Below are positions 8,089 through 15,779 of a stretch of 50,471 nucleotides of DNA, piece by piece. Every line of letters starts with the position of its first letter. The stretch's first letter is position 1. The notes under the pieces are model-generated. The model saw only the letters and a list, made by a program, of their open reading frames with translations, made no database searches and was not told the DNA's origin. Both the position numbers and the translations under genes were made by a program. The stretch is taken from positions 1-50,471 of the forward strand of contig JALHON010000003.1 in assembly GCA_022842985.1 (NCBI GenBank), in the 5' to 3' direction. The stretch is from Acidobacteriota bacterium. GTDB taxonomy: Bacteria; Acidobacteriota; Vicinamibacteria; Vicinamibacterales; UBA2999.

Positions 8089-8388
8089 ATGCTGCCCACC
8101 AACCGCCCTCCGACTCACCCAGGCGAGATGCTCTTGAAGGAGTTCCTCGAGCCGCTCGGCGTCTCTCAAGTAGAAGCCGCAACGCGGATGGACATTCCCT
8201 TCCAGCGCCTGAATGCCATCGTGAAGGGCCGCCGGGGTGTCAGTGCTGACACCGCGCTGCTGCTCGAAGCGCTCACCCGGTGGGACGCCGAAATCTGGCT
8301 CAGCCTGCAGGCGAAGTGGGACCTGTGGCACGCGCTGAAGAATCGCGGGCTGCGGCCCAAGGTACGGGCCCTGCCAAAGACCGCGTAG
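8089..8388 (+). CDS. higA: HigA-family antitoxin
   Basis: A 99-residue antitoxin with an XRE-type helix-turn-helix; it would bind and silence HigB and repress the operon. The family start NRPPTHPGEMLLKEFLEPLG, the HTH VSQVEAATRMDIPFQRLNAIVKGRRGVSADTALLLEAL and the end IWLSLQAKWDLWHA are all present, so it is full length. It begins 9 bp after higB. A remnant of a related HigA C-terminus lies outside the island at about 22165-22250. Confidence 0.93.
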   Translation: MLPTNRPPTHPGEMLLKEFLEPLGVSQVEAATRMDIPFQRLNAIVKGRRGVSADTALLLEALTRWDAEIWLSLQAKWDLWHALKNRGLRPKVRALPKTA

Positions 8389-8809
8389 GCTCTCCCCAGG
8401 ACATCACGTAACTGCCAGACCTGCGCGCGGCCGCGACGTCGTCAAGGCCGCGCGTGGATGGCCCCCCGCGCGCCTCGCGGAACGCGAGGGCGGAGCGCAG
8501 CGCAGCGCCTTGCACGACGACGTGATCGAGCGCACAGACTGGTCTACGTGATGGCGTCTCGCATGGACTCCTGTCAGACCTCGCGCGCGCTCTACCCGGA
8601 CACCACCACGTGGGGTGTGAGCGACCCCCAAGCGGCCATGCGGCGGGGCCGAAGGGCCGGGCCGTGGCGGGGGTCGCTCACACCCCACTCTGTGCCTGTC
8701 TCCACCTGGGCGCGCTCAGAAGACGGCACAAAGCGCCGCCTTCGCCAGGCAGTGCCGGGGACAACCTCCGTTTGCGAGGTCGTCCCGCCACGGTTCACCG
8801 CAGTCGCCG
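8389..8809. other. intergenic region with large hairpin
   Basis: 421 bp between convergent genes with no credible gene. Its main feature is the 20-bp inverted repeat at 8610-8688. Confidence 0.6.
8610..8688. repeat. perfect 20-bp inverted repeat with 39-nt loop
   Basis: The arms 8610-8629 and 8669-8688 are exact reverse complements, and the loop is itself GC-rich. It lies between higA (plus) and the minus-strand gene ending at 8810, so it may be a bidirectional terminator, although no T-tract follows. An origin or transfer site is the alternative. Confidence 0.75.
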
Positions 8810-9835
8810 CTACGCCGTGCCCACCAGATGCGCCAGATGCAGATACTGCCGTGTCATCGGCACGAACTCCACGGCGGCCTGCCCGCGCACGAACTGGTCG
8901 TTCAGGCCGTTGCAGTAGACGGTGGCCACCGCATACGCCACGTGCGTCCGCCAGGCCGTCTCGAGCGCCTCGAACCGGGGACCCCGATACCGGTCGGCCG
9001 CCTCGCGAGCCCGGGCATCGAGGGTGAACCCCGGCTCCTGTTCCGCCCGCTTCCGCTGCTCGAACAGCCACTCCAGATCCTTCCCATCAGACAGGCCCAA
9101 CGGCTGGCGCAATTGCTCCTGGAACGCGTGCCGATAGGCCTGTGTGGACGTGGCCAGCGGCGTCGGCACCAGCACGCGAAGGGTCCAGCGATTGAGCATG
9201 CGCCACATGTGGTGATGGCGCACGAGGAAGGTGCGGAAGTCGGCCGTGGACGCCCGCGTGACCAGGTAGGTGAACACGTAGCGATCCTCGAGCGCGTGAA
9301 TACCGATGGGAAGCTTGTCTGGGAACAGTCGGAGGGTCTGACGCGCCCCCGATCCGAACGCCAGATGGGGCAGCTCGTGGGGCCGGAAGCGGTATTCGGC
9401 GAGGCGCGTGAGGAAGTAGCGTGTCTTGTCGGCTTCGGTCCCGAGCCACACCATGTCGCGATCGTCGAGCACCGCGTCGAGCAGCATCAGCCGCTCGACC
9501 ATGCGGCTGCGTGGCGCCCGCCGCCGGTGCCGGTTGTTGGCCTGCCCGATGAGGGCATAGAGCCGCTTGTGGTGCACGTGGAAGTAGCGGCCGTGATGCA
9601 GCCGGCCGGGACGCTCTTCCCGCGCGAGCCCCTTCGCGACCAGACGGTGGATGAAGTCGTGGGACTTCTGCCCGTGTGCCACGCCGGCAAAGCGGCAGTA
9701 CTGGCGCTCCACGAACACGCCGGAGTGCGCCATCACCGTGGTGAGGAAGCGCGCCTGGCGCTCGGTGAAACCCTCGCCCTGAAGGCAATGACTCTGGGCC
9801 GCCACGACGTCCTGGAAGTTGAGGTGTTCATACAT
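8810..9835 (-). CDS. island hypothetical protein (replication-relaxation-like?)
   Basis: A 341-residue soluble protein. The N-terminal 100 residues look like a winged helix: FTERQARFLTTVMAHSGVFVERQYCRFAG, then HDFIHRLVAKGLAREERPGR and the wing HHGRYFHVHHKRLYALIG. The rest is alpha/beta with many His and Arg (VRHHHMWRMLNRWTLRVLVP) and no transmembrane helix. This recalls proteins next to relaxase or transfer genes in integrative elements, but I cannot name the family securely. The ATG at 9835 lies 4 bp after the stop of the upstream gene, so the two are co-transcribed. Confidence 0.7.
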   Translation of the reverse strand: MYEHLNFQDVVAAQSHCLQGEGFTERQARFLTTVMAHSGVFVERQYCRFAGVAHGQKSHDFIHRLVAKGLAREERPGRLHHGRYFHVHHKRLYALIGQANNRHRRRAPRSRMVERLMLLDAVLDDRDMVWLGTEADKTRYFLTRLAEYRFRPHELPHLAFGSGARQTLRLFPDKLPIGIHALEDRYVFTYLVTRASTADFRTFLVRHHHMWRMLNRWTLRVLVPTPLATSTQAYRHAFQEQLRQPLGLSDGKDLEWLFEQRKRAEQEPGFTLDARAREAADRYRGPRFEALETAWRTHVAYAVATVYCNGLNDQFVRGQAAVEFVPMTRQYLHLAHLVGTA

Positions 9836-9839
9836 CGCG

Positions 9840-10766
9840 TCACCCCAGCAGTTCGTCGGCCAGTCCGCCCCGGCGGGCGCGGGAACCCCGGCCACCGCCA
9901 CCGCCGCGCCCCGAGAAGCCGGCGCCGTAACGACGGAATCCAGACCGCGCGGCCCCGGCCGCATGGGCGCCGCGATAGTGCGGCGTCACCACCTCGATGT
10001 CTTCGTGCCGCGGGTCGGACGCGGCGTTCTCATACTCGATACGTGCGTCGGGGAAATGCACGGCGCCGTCGAAGTACGGCAGGTCGTGCTGCCGGGCCCA
10101 CGCGGCGACTTCTTCAGCCGTCCGGTCGGGTCGGCCGTCGCTATCGGCCCGGCCCCGATTGCGCGCCTGCAGGAAGCGCTGGTAGTCGCGCTTCAGCTCG
10201 TAGTCGAGCACGACGCGGCGCACGCGGCCGCCCTGGTCGCGAATCCGCGCCTCGGCACGTTGGAAGGCGCGGTAGACCTGGGCGTCGTGTGACAACTCGC
10301 GAGGCTTCTTCAGGCCGGCGTAGAACGTCTGGCTGCGGGCATCGTCGCGCGGCAACCGATGGCCATCCAGCAGATCGCGGCCACGGTCGGTCAGCACGAC
10401 CACGTCGCGCCCGGGGCCATCCAGCGGGATGCGGTCGAGCAGGCCGGCCTCCTGCAAGCGGCCGAGGCGGGCGCGCGTGTGACCAGCCTCGACCCCGTCG
10501 CGCAGGTCCGCTTCCTGCACCACGCGGAACGCGCCGATCGTGGCCAGGGCATCCACGTCAACGCCGTCGAGGTCGTAGTCGCGACGGCGACTCTGCACGC
10601 GCTCGCGAGCGTCGCCATGCGGCAGGTCGAGGTGGCGCGCGAACGGGCTGCGCGCCTCGTGATCGGGCGCGTGCTCGGCATCCCGGCCAGAGCGACCGCC
10701 CCAGTCGCGGTCAGCGGATCGATCGGAGTCGCGGTCGTCTGCCCAGCGTGGATCAAAACGGTTCAT
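9840..10766 (-). CDS. island hypothetical protein with winged-helix core
   Basis: A 308-residue protein. The first 60 residues are very rich in Arg and Asp (likely disordered), followed by a MarR/replication-relaxation-like winged helix: FRVVQEADLRDGVEAGHTRARLGRLQEAGLLDRIPL, then a beta hairpin VVVLTDRGRDLLDGH. A middle part (HDAQVYRAFQRAEARI...RRVVLDYELKRDYQRFL) resembles a restriction-fold-like strand set. The end is Gly/Arg-rich. The start at 10766 has GGGAGG six bases upstream. It is the first gene of a two-gene unit with 8810-9835. I infer a role in DNA processing of the island. Confidence 0.7.
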   Translation of the reverse strand: MNRFDPRWADDRDSDRSADRDWGGRSGRDAEHAPDHEARSPFARHLDLPHGDARERVQSRRRDYDLDGVDVDALATIGAFRVVQEADLRDGVEAGHTRARLGRLQEAGLLDRIPLDGPGRDVVVLTDRGRDLLDGHRLPRDDARSQTFYAGLKKPRELSHDAQVYRAFQRAEARIRDQGGRVRRVVLDYELKRDYQRFLQARNRGRADSDGRPDRTAEEVAAWARQHDLPYFDGAVHFPDARIEYENAASDPRHEDIEVVTPHYRGAHAAGAARSGFRRYGAGFSGRGGGGGRGSRARRGGLADELLG

Positions 10767-10854
10767 CACGGCCTCCCGCCGGCGAGTATTGGGAGGCACG
10801 TGCCTGGCCGCAACTCAGCGTCGGGCCGTGACGGACCGTCAGGAGTCGAGTCGG

Positions 10855-10880
10855 GTGGCGCGGCGGAGTGCCCGCGCCAC
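10855..10880. terminator. hairpin downstream of intI
   Basis: A 9-bp GC-rich stem (10855-10863 with 10872-10880) and an 8-nt loop, located just past the stop of the minus-strand integron integrase. There is no T-tract. Confidence 0.5.
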
Positions 10881-10884
10881 ATCC

Positions 10885-12176
10885 CTACGGCGTCGCGCGA
10901 GCGTGCAGGATGTCGAGCGGGCTTCGCGGCGGGTTCCGGAATTCCTTCACGACGTGGGTGTAGATCATCGTCGTCTCCACATTCGTGTGGCCGAGGTATT
11001 CCTGGATCTGGCGGATGTCGACGCCATTCAGCAGCAGGTGTGTGGCGAAGCTGTGCCGCGGGGTGTGCACCGACACGGGCTTGTGGATGCGTGCGGCCGC
11101 CGCGGCCACCTTCACGGCCTTCTGCACCACCGAGTCGCTCATGTGGTGACGGCGCACGATGCCCGCCCGGGGATCGGTAGACAGCGTCTGGCTGGGAAAC
11201 ACCCAGAACCAGCCGAACTCCTTCCCGGCATTCGGATACTTGCGGTCGAGCGCCTCGGGCATCCACACGCCCCCAGCGTGGTCTGGCGATCGGCACGGTG
11301 CAGCGCTTCGACCTTCGCGAGGTGCGCCCGCACCTGGTCGCGCCCCGCTTCGGCCAGCAGCGTCGCACGGTCTTTGTCGCCCTTGCCGCTCCGGACGAAC
11401 ACGAGGCCCTGATCGAAGTCGAGATCCTTGACGCGCAGTTCGCAGCACTCCGACACGCGTAGGCCGCCGCCATAGATGAGCGTGGCAATCAGCCGCGGCG
11501 TGCCTGTCATGGCGCCGAGCAACGCCGCCGTCTCCGGCATGCTGAGCACGACCGGCAGGCGCTCACCGCGCTTCGCCTTGACGCCCGAGGAGACGCCGTC
11601 CAACGAGACGCCAAGCACCTCACGGCACAGAAACAGAATGGCGCTGAACGCCTGGTTCTGCGTGCTGGCTGACACGCGCTGATGCACGGCCAGATGGGTC
11701 AGATAATCTCGCACCCCCTCAGCGTCGACGCGCGGGTGCGGCACGCCCTGCCGGGTCGCCGCGTACTCGAGGAACCGCCGGACCCAGTCCACGTAGGTGC
11801 ACTCCGTGCGGTAGGCGTAGTGACGCGTCCGCAGGCGCGTACGCAGCAGGTCGAGCGCTGCCAGCGGACTGGACGGAGCGAGCGGGTCCGCCGCCCCCTC
11901 GGTGCGCCGGTGCCAGTCTGGGCGCTTGAGGAAGTTGACGAAGTAGATGCGCAGCGCCTGATCGGCCTGACGCACCTGCCACTCCGCCACGCTGCCGTGC
12001 TGTGTGAGCTCCTCACAGAAGAGGCGGACCTGGTCGACGAGGGGATCGTTCGTCGCCGGCCGTGCCAGGAAGCGCCGGACCCAGCGCACGGCGTAGGGGG
12101 CGGCGTTCGGCCGCACCAGCTGCGCCTTCAGGAGATATTCACCGAAGGCCTGAAGCGACGATTCGAGTTCGCGCAT
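10885..12176 (-). pseudogene. intI: integron integrase IntI, frameshifted
   Basis: Tyrosine recombinase of the integron class, which exchanges cassettes between attI and attC. The N-terminal and first catalytic part read from 12176 ([45 protein letters not shown] with catalytic Arg). Reading then shifts by one base at a run of five C on plus (11270-11274). The second part continues with [20 protein letters not shown] and [11 protein letters not shown], the extra patch found only in IntI proteins, then [27 protein letters not shown] with the nucleophile Tyr. One added G in the run restores a continuous protein of about 430 residues, longer than class 1 IntI because of an N-terminal extension. 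It is either a true loss of function or a homopolymer read error. It is divergent from the cassettes, as in all integrons. Confidence 0.92.
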
Positions 12177-12508
12177 GCGTCACCTTGCACTGCCGTGGGG
12201 CAAGGCGCGTTCCAGAACCGACCCTGTAGGTCTCTGTTGGTTTTTCGCGGGTGCTACGCCAGGCCGTCGTTCGGGCGGGCAACGCGGGTTGCAGTGGAGG
12301 CAACCACGGTGGCCGGTTCCGATACTTCGCCGCCCTCCACCTAAACCCGCCGGGCGCACAGAATGGCACTGGCACCAATTGCTGGGTCGAGCTGCATCCG
12401 CGGCGCGGAGTCGTTGAGTCCGTGAGGCTTGTTCGGGATGCCAAGGACGGGCACAATGCCGGCAGTGGTAGGCAGGGGGCGCCGTATCCTGAGCTGCACC
12501 GGCAGCTG

Positions 12509-12538
12509 TTTCCAGGAATGGTCCCTTCTGCCTATATA
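12509..12538 (+). promoter_or_regulatory. candidate cassette promoter Pc
   Basis: TTTCCA (12509-12514), an 18-bp spacer and TATATA (12533-12538) point towards the cassettes and overlap the attI-like site. Confidence 0.45.
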
Positions 12539-12550
12539 AAGTTAGGCAGA
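12524..12550 (+). other. attI-like recombination site
   Basis: The core AAAGTTAGGC (12538-12547) equals the core of attI1, and GTTAGGC fits GTTRRRY. It sits in an inverted repeat (TCTGCCTA and TAGGCAGA, 8-bp arms). The first cassette gene begins 10 bp after the core. Crossover would be after the G at 12541. Confidence 0.75.
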
Positions 12551-12556
12551 ACAACG

Positions 12557-13036
12557 ATGCCCTCAACTCGCGTGCTTCGAGGCGTCGTGCACAACGCGTT
12601 GGAGACCTACGTCAGTCGCTACTCGTCGTTCGACGGCTACTGGCTCTTCGGGTTTCTCATTGGCCAGCTCGATCATCTTGAGTTCGACCTGCTCGCTCCT
12701 CTGGGGGAGAGTGGCACGCCGATCGAGGCGGCTCAGCTCCGGGCGGGTCAGGTGCTTCGCGAGCAACTCGCCAAAGCGGGGCTCGGCATCGAGCGCGTTC
12801 GCAGGGCCGTACTCACACTTCGGCGGGGCCAGAGTGCCGACGTCGTGGGCGAGCAGTTCTTCACTCGCGGCTGGGAGCTACATGCGAGTCTTCAGGCCGA
12901 GGCGGTGACCGGCCGTGTGTTTCACGCCGAGCAACTGGTCCGCGTCGCCGTGCACAATCCTCAGGTTGAGCGGCGCGGTGCCGTGAACGGCGGTTGGGCG
13001 CTGTGGCATCATGCGGGCATCACCCGCCGCGGCTGA
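12557..13036 (+). CDS. cassette 1: conserved unknown, SRYSxxDGYWLFGF family
   Basis: A 159-residue protein. Its N-terminal pattern VLRGVVHNALETYVSRYSSFDGYWLFGFLIG followed by LEFDLL is, to my knowledge, that of a widespread uncharacterised family found in proteobacteria and integron cassettes. No catalytic motif, signal peptide or membrane span is visible. The last 15 codons (GWALWHHAGITRRG) are translated attC, and the stop TGA lies in the L' box, so the C-terminus is a product of the recombination site. The start ATG lies 10 bp after the attI core; AACAACG takes the place of a ribosome binding site. Confidence 0.85.
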   Translation: MPSTRVLRGVVHNALETYVSRYSSFDGYWLFGFLIGQLDHLEFDLLAPLGESGTPIEAAQLRAGQVLREQLAKAGLGIERVRRAVLTLRRGQSADVVGEQFFTRGWELHASLQAEAVTGRVFHAEQLVRVAVHNPQVERRGAVNGGWALWHHAGITRRG

Positions 13037-13052
13037 ACCGCGGTCGTTAGCC
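12978..13052 (+). other. attC1
   Basis: R' is GTTAGCC at 13046-13052 and the L'-like box is GGCTGAA. Pairing arms are GCGGTT with AACCGC, and an inner hairpin GCGGG-CATCA-CCCGC is visible. The motif GCTGTGGCATC is at 13000-13010. The left limit is approximate. Confidence 0.7.
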
Positions 13053-13069
13053 CGACGTCGAGAAGGATC

Positions 13070-13450
13070 ATGGAGACCGAGCGCTGGTACATCGCGGTTC
13101 TAGTGGTTGCGTCGCAGGTCGACGGCGAGTCCGCTGAACCGCTTCTGGATCTTCAGCTGCGCTTGATCCGAGCAGTCGACGACGAGCAGGCGTACCAACG
13201 GGCGATTGAGGTCGGCGACCAGGCAACGCACTCGTATCGCAATGCCGATGGGGCCTTGGTTTCTTGGCAGTGCCTCGGGTTGAACGACCTCCGAGAGCTC
13301 CTCGAGCAAGAGCTGGCTCACGGCGTGGAGGTGTTCAGTCAGCTTACGCGGCGGCCAGCCACTGAGGTCCTGGTTGCGAAGGAGCAGTTGACCTGCTTTT
13401 GGGCTGAAGCCAACAAGGAGAGGACGGCTCGTGAGATTTTCGGCGAGTAG
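13070..13450 (+). CDS. cassette 2: DUF4288 family protein
   Basis: A 126-residue soluble protein. The pattern WYIAVLVVASQVDGE, LLDLQLRLIRAVDDEQAYQRAIEVGDQATHSYRNADG, VSWQCLGLNDLRELLEQELAHGVEVFSQ is that of DUF4288, a family of small proteins without known function. It begins 24 bp after the cassette boundary, with AGAAGGA nearby as a possible ribosome binding site. It is followed by its attC. No motif reveals a role. Confidence 0.8.
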   Translation: METERWYIAVLVVASQVDGESAEPLLDLQLRLIRAVDDEQAYQRAIEVGDQATHSYRNADGALVSWQCLGLNDLRELLEQELAHGVEVFSQLTRRPATEVLVAKEQLTCFWAEANKERTAREIFGE

Positions 13451-13546
13451 AGCGCTAGCCAAGGTCCGCGTTAAGCCTGTGGCGTTCACGAGCTGTGGCA
13501 TCATCCGCGCTCGGTGCCGCCGCGGCCTACGCTGAGTTCGTTAGCC
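13451..13546 (+). other. attC2
   Basis: R' is GTTAGCC at 13540-13546. The GCTGTGGCATC motif (13492-13502) is shared with attC1, attC8 and attC9. The left limit is approximate. Confidence 0.65.
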
Positions 13547-13562
13547 CGACCGGGGAGACAGC

Positions 13563-13901
13563 GTGAACGACATCGACACAGCGATCGCCAGAGCCGAGTC
13601 GATCCTACCGGGGGTGGAGGCGCCTGACGGTGTGGAAGAAGACCCGCGGTGGCAGGCGATCATTGACATCGAGAATCACATCGAATCGGCTCCGGAGCCG
13701 ATCTGGCGGTTTATCTGCCGCTGGGGGTCGCCTTACTTTCCACTGGTCGAGGAACGCGCTGGCTCCGACGGGCTCTTCGCTTCTACGTTCTGCATGTGCT
13801 CGAAGTTCGGCCAGTCCGCAGCGCCTCAGAACGCACTCCGGTTCGACGCGCTGGAGACCCGGTTGCGAGGTTGGTCGATCAGCGGGCTGGCCAGCGCATG
13901 A
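13563..13901 (+). CDS. cassette 3: unknown protein, shortened paralogue of cassette 10
   Basis: A 112-residue acidic protein starting with GTG. It shares two blocks with the cassette-10 product: DPRWQAIIDIENHIESAPEPIWRF near residue 28 and SKFGQSAAPQNALRFDALETRL near residue 82. Between them about 25 residues found in cassette 10 are missing (CRWGS joins directly to PYFP). The length difference is in frame, so it could still fold. The family has no function I know; the constant PEPIW and SKFGQS motifs define it. Confidence 0.8.
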   Translation: MNDIDTAIARAESILPGVEAPDGVEEDPRWQAIIDIENHIESAPEPIWRFICRWGSPYFPLVEERAGSDGLFASTFCMCSKFGQSAAPQNALRFDALETRLRGWSISGLASA

Positions 13902-13974
13902 ACCCGACGGCGGCCGGCTTCCGTGCATCATCTGGGGCATTCGAGCGCCGCGGGTTGTACGCCGTCCGCTAGGC
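13902..13974 (+). other. attC3
   Basis: R' is a variant, GCTAGGC, at 13968-13974. It is preceded by a GC-rich stem region. It shares CATCAT-type sequence but not the full motif of attC1. The left limit is approximate. Confidence 0.5.
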
Positions 13975-13981
13975 GTCGCAA

Positions 13982-14425
13982 ATGAGGCCCTTCTCACTCC
14001 GAATCCGCGAAGAAGTCTTGGGCACCTTTCCAGAATGGGAGCAGTACGCAGCAGAGGAAGCCTGGAAGGACAGCGATCCCTACCTCGTGGTGACGGTACC
14101 TGCTCCGAAGAGCGCAGACACCGATCTACCACTGCGGATAAGCACGTGGGATGACGAAGTAACGGTCGAGTTCGACTACTACCACACGCACTTTGACCGC
14201 TGGGCTGCCGTACCCGGAGACACGAGACACCAGTCGGCGCAGCTCTATGTGCAGGAGTTGCTCGCTGAGAAGTTCGCTGTTGCTTCATGGTGGCAAGAGA
14301 ACCACTGCAAAGTCTGCGGGCAGGTTGAGCCCGGTCAGGCACTCACGCCGTCGCTGAACATCGCGTACACCAGAGTCCGCGTCCGCTCATGGAACGGCAC
14401 CCACAATGCCGCAGGCGACGCCTAA
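13982..14425 (+). CDS. cassette 4: hypothetical protein
   Basis: A 147-residue protein of unknown function starting 8 bp after the core site. The middle is rich in aromatic and acidic residues (LRISTWDDEVTVEFDYYHTHFDRW), followed by a helix SAQLYVQELLAEKFAVASWW and a CKVCG pair that could bind metal with only two Cys. The RISTW motif also occurs in the next cassette product (MIRISTWRREAEL), so the two may be distantly related. The stop TAA is inside the R'' box of attC4. Confidence 0.75.
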   Translation: MRPFSLRIREEVLGTFPEWEQYAAEEAWKDSDPYLVVTVPAPKSADTDLPLRISTWDDEVTVEFDYYHTHFDRWAAVPGDTRHQSAQLYVQELLAEKFAVASWWQENHCKVCGQVEPGQALTPSLNIAYTRVRVRSWNGTHNAAGDA

Positions 14426-14462
14426 CCCCTCGCTCAAGCGGCGCTTAGCTCGAACGTTGGGC
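14420..14462 (+). other. attC4 (compact, well formed)
   Basis: R'' is GCCTAAC (14420-14426) and R' is GTTGGGC (14456-14462). Inner boxes CTCAAGC and GCTTAGC are separated by three bases. Only 43 bp long, it is the clearest attC in the array. Confidence 0.85.
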
Positions 14463-14491
14463 GCACTCACTCGAACCGAAGGTGGCGACCC

Positions 14492-15163
14492 GTGACCCGA
14501 ACGAAGAGAGCAGCCGTCCTGGCGCTTCAGCGTCGTCGTTTCATCGCACGAACCCTGGTCGATGGCCCGCACTCTTTCCATCCACCCAAGAACGCGAAAA
14601 CGTACGGGTGGCTGGAGCCGACGCTGCGATTCGTCGTTGGTGACTATCCCGCGGATACGCGATCCTTCGCGTTGTACTGCGACGACTCCATGAACAAGTA
14701 CTCTCACTTGTTCACACCCATGATCCGGATCTCAACGTGGCGGCGAGAGGCTGAGCTGAATAACCGCGGCCAATGGCCGCTCGTTGACGTCAGATGGGCT
14801 TACCTACGACGGGGGAGAGGCCGGGTAGACCAGCACATTCGCCGGCTCGTGGGGGCGCTGACGCGCCTGAAGCTGGGCGAATCTGGAATCTATGACAGGC
14901 GACAGGCCGCACCGGCCAGCGATGGCCAGACGCTCGGCTTCGGCCTCATGGTTCGCACTGGTGTGCACTACCTAGAACTCTCCGGAAGCGCGCCTCGAAA
15001 TGACTCCCTAGCGAAAATCGTCATGGCCGGATGCGCCCTGCTCGAAGAAGTGGCTTCTCCAGTGCCCCTTCGTGGTTGGACCGAATGCTACGATCAGGAC
15101 CTCACTGCGAAACAGTTGATGGCTCGTCGGCATTGGAGATGGGCTCCAAGACGGGAGTTATAG
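14492..15163 (+). CDS. cassette 5: hypothetical protein
   Basis: A 223-residue basic protein starting with GTG, in the largest cassette. It is alpha/beta with a Tyr-rich first half (TLRFVVGDYPADTRSFALYCDDS, MIRISTWRREAEL) and a later helical part (QHIRRLVGALTRLKLG, DSLAKIVMAGCALLEEVA). There is no signal peptide, membrane span or recognised catalytic motif. Shared RISTW wording with cassette 4 is noted. Function unknown. Confidence 0.7.
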   Translation: MTRTKRAAVLALQRRRFIARTLVDGPHSFHPPKNAKTYGWLEPTLRFVVGDYPADTRSFALYCDDSMNKYSHLFTPMIRISTWRREAELNNRGQWPLVDVRWAYLRRGRGRVDQHIRRLVGALTRLKLGESGIYDRRQAAPASDGQTLGFGLMVRTGVHYLELSGSAPRNDSLAKIVMAGCALLEEVASPVPLRGWTECYDQDLTAKQLMARRHWRWAPRREL

Positions 15164-15220
15164 CCAACGAACGGAGCTGACGCGCACAGAGCGGGCGCGG
15201 CTCATTCGTGCTCGCTAGGC
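15162..15220 (+). other. attC5
   Basis: The R''-like box is AGCCAAC (15162-15168) and the R' variant is GCTAGGC (15214-15220). Inner pairing is GAGCTGACGCGC with GCGCGGCTC. 59 bp. Confidence 0.65.
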
Positions 15221-15232
15221 GTCTGAACACAC

Positions 15233-15769
15233 ATGGCCGAATGGTGGGACGCTAGAAACACACGCTGGCACGAGCTGTTCGAAGCCGCCGTGGAAAGCGT
15301 GTCGTCGAGACGCCTCTCCGAGGCTCTGAGCCGGCTCGACCGTGTGGGCAGCTGGCAACGTCGCCAGACCCGACACGGCACGGAGAACCACTTCTGGCAC
15401 GACGCGGAGGTGCTCTGGCTTCGCGGCGTGGCCTTGGAGCGTGCTCGCAGACGTGCGTTAGCCCGAGCAACGTGGACTCGACTCGCGAGGCTCTACGCGA
15501 AGTCGGTCCGACGACCGATCTCCTCGTTTGAGCCCTACTGCCTTTGTTGTGGGGAGCGTGAGCTCAGCTTTTCTCCGAACTGGGCGGCCGCCGCAAGAAT
15601 GCTTCGCGAAGTGACCGATCGCGACGAGCGCGCGATTGCTGCCGCTCTGTCGAGCTACGCTCAACCATCGTCGAGCCTTGGACGATGCGATCAGGCGCTC
15701 AAGCAGCGGTTGCAGCCTGCGACGCGCGGTGGCAACCTGAGCGCGCCGCGGCTGAACCGCGGGCGCTAG
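15233..15769 (+). CDS. cassette 6: hypothetical helical protein
   Basis: A 178-residue Arg-rich protein that seems all-helical: WHELFEAAVESVSSRRLSEALSRLDRV, LWLRGVALERARRRALARATWTRLARLYAKS, MLREVTDRDERAIAAAL. A CLCCGERE motif lies in the middle. The helix pairs are similar to TPR-like repeats but too few to be sure. The stop TAG is part of the R' core of its own attC, so the last residues are attC-encoded. Confidence 0.65.
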   Translation: MAEWWDARNTRWHELFEAAVESVSSRRLSEALSRLDRVGSWQRRQTRHGTENHFWHDAEVLWLRGVALERARRRALARATWTRLARLYAKSVRRPISSFEPYCLCCGERELSFSPNWAAAARMLREVTDRDERAIAAALSSYAQPSSSLGRCDQALKQRLQPATRGGNLSAPRLNRGR

Positions 15770-15771
15770 AC
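15685..15771 (+). other. attC6
   Basis: R' is GCTAGAC at 15765-15771. Nested inverted repeats (GGCGCTC with GAGCGC, GGTTGC with GCAACC) lie upstream, and the same GCGGCTGAACCGCGG right arm as in attC1 and attC9 is present. The left limit is approximate. Confidence 0.6.
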
Positions 15772-15779
15772 GGCAGCCG

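Larger units (their letters stand above)
12177..12556. other. integron leader region
   Basis: 380 bp between intI and the first cassette gene, without a credible gene. By position it should hold the intI promoter and cassette promoter. The right end contains the attI-like core. I see no LexA-type operator. Confidence 0.6.

Noticed and set aside
9840-10831. Plus-strand long frames opposite the two island DNA-processing genes
   Set aside because: Compositional shadows; the minus frames have ribosome binding sites, close spacing and winged-helix patterns.
12251-12556. Extension of the cassette-1 frame upstream through attI
   Set aside because: No conserved sequence before the ATG at 12557, and attI lies inside this stretch.
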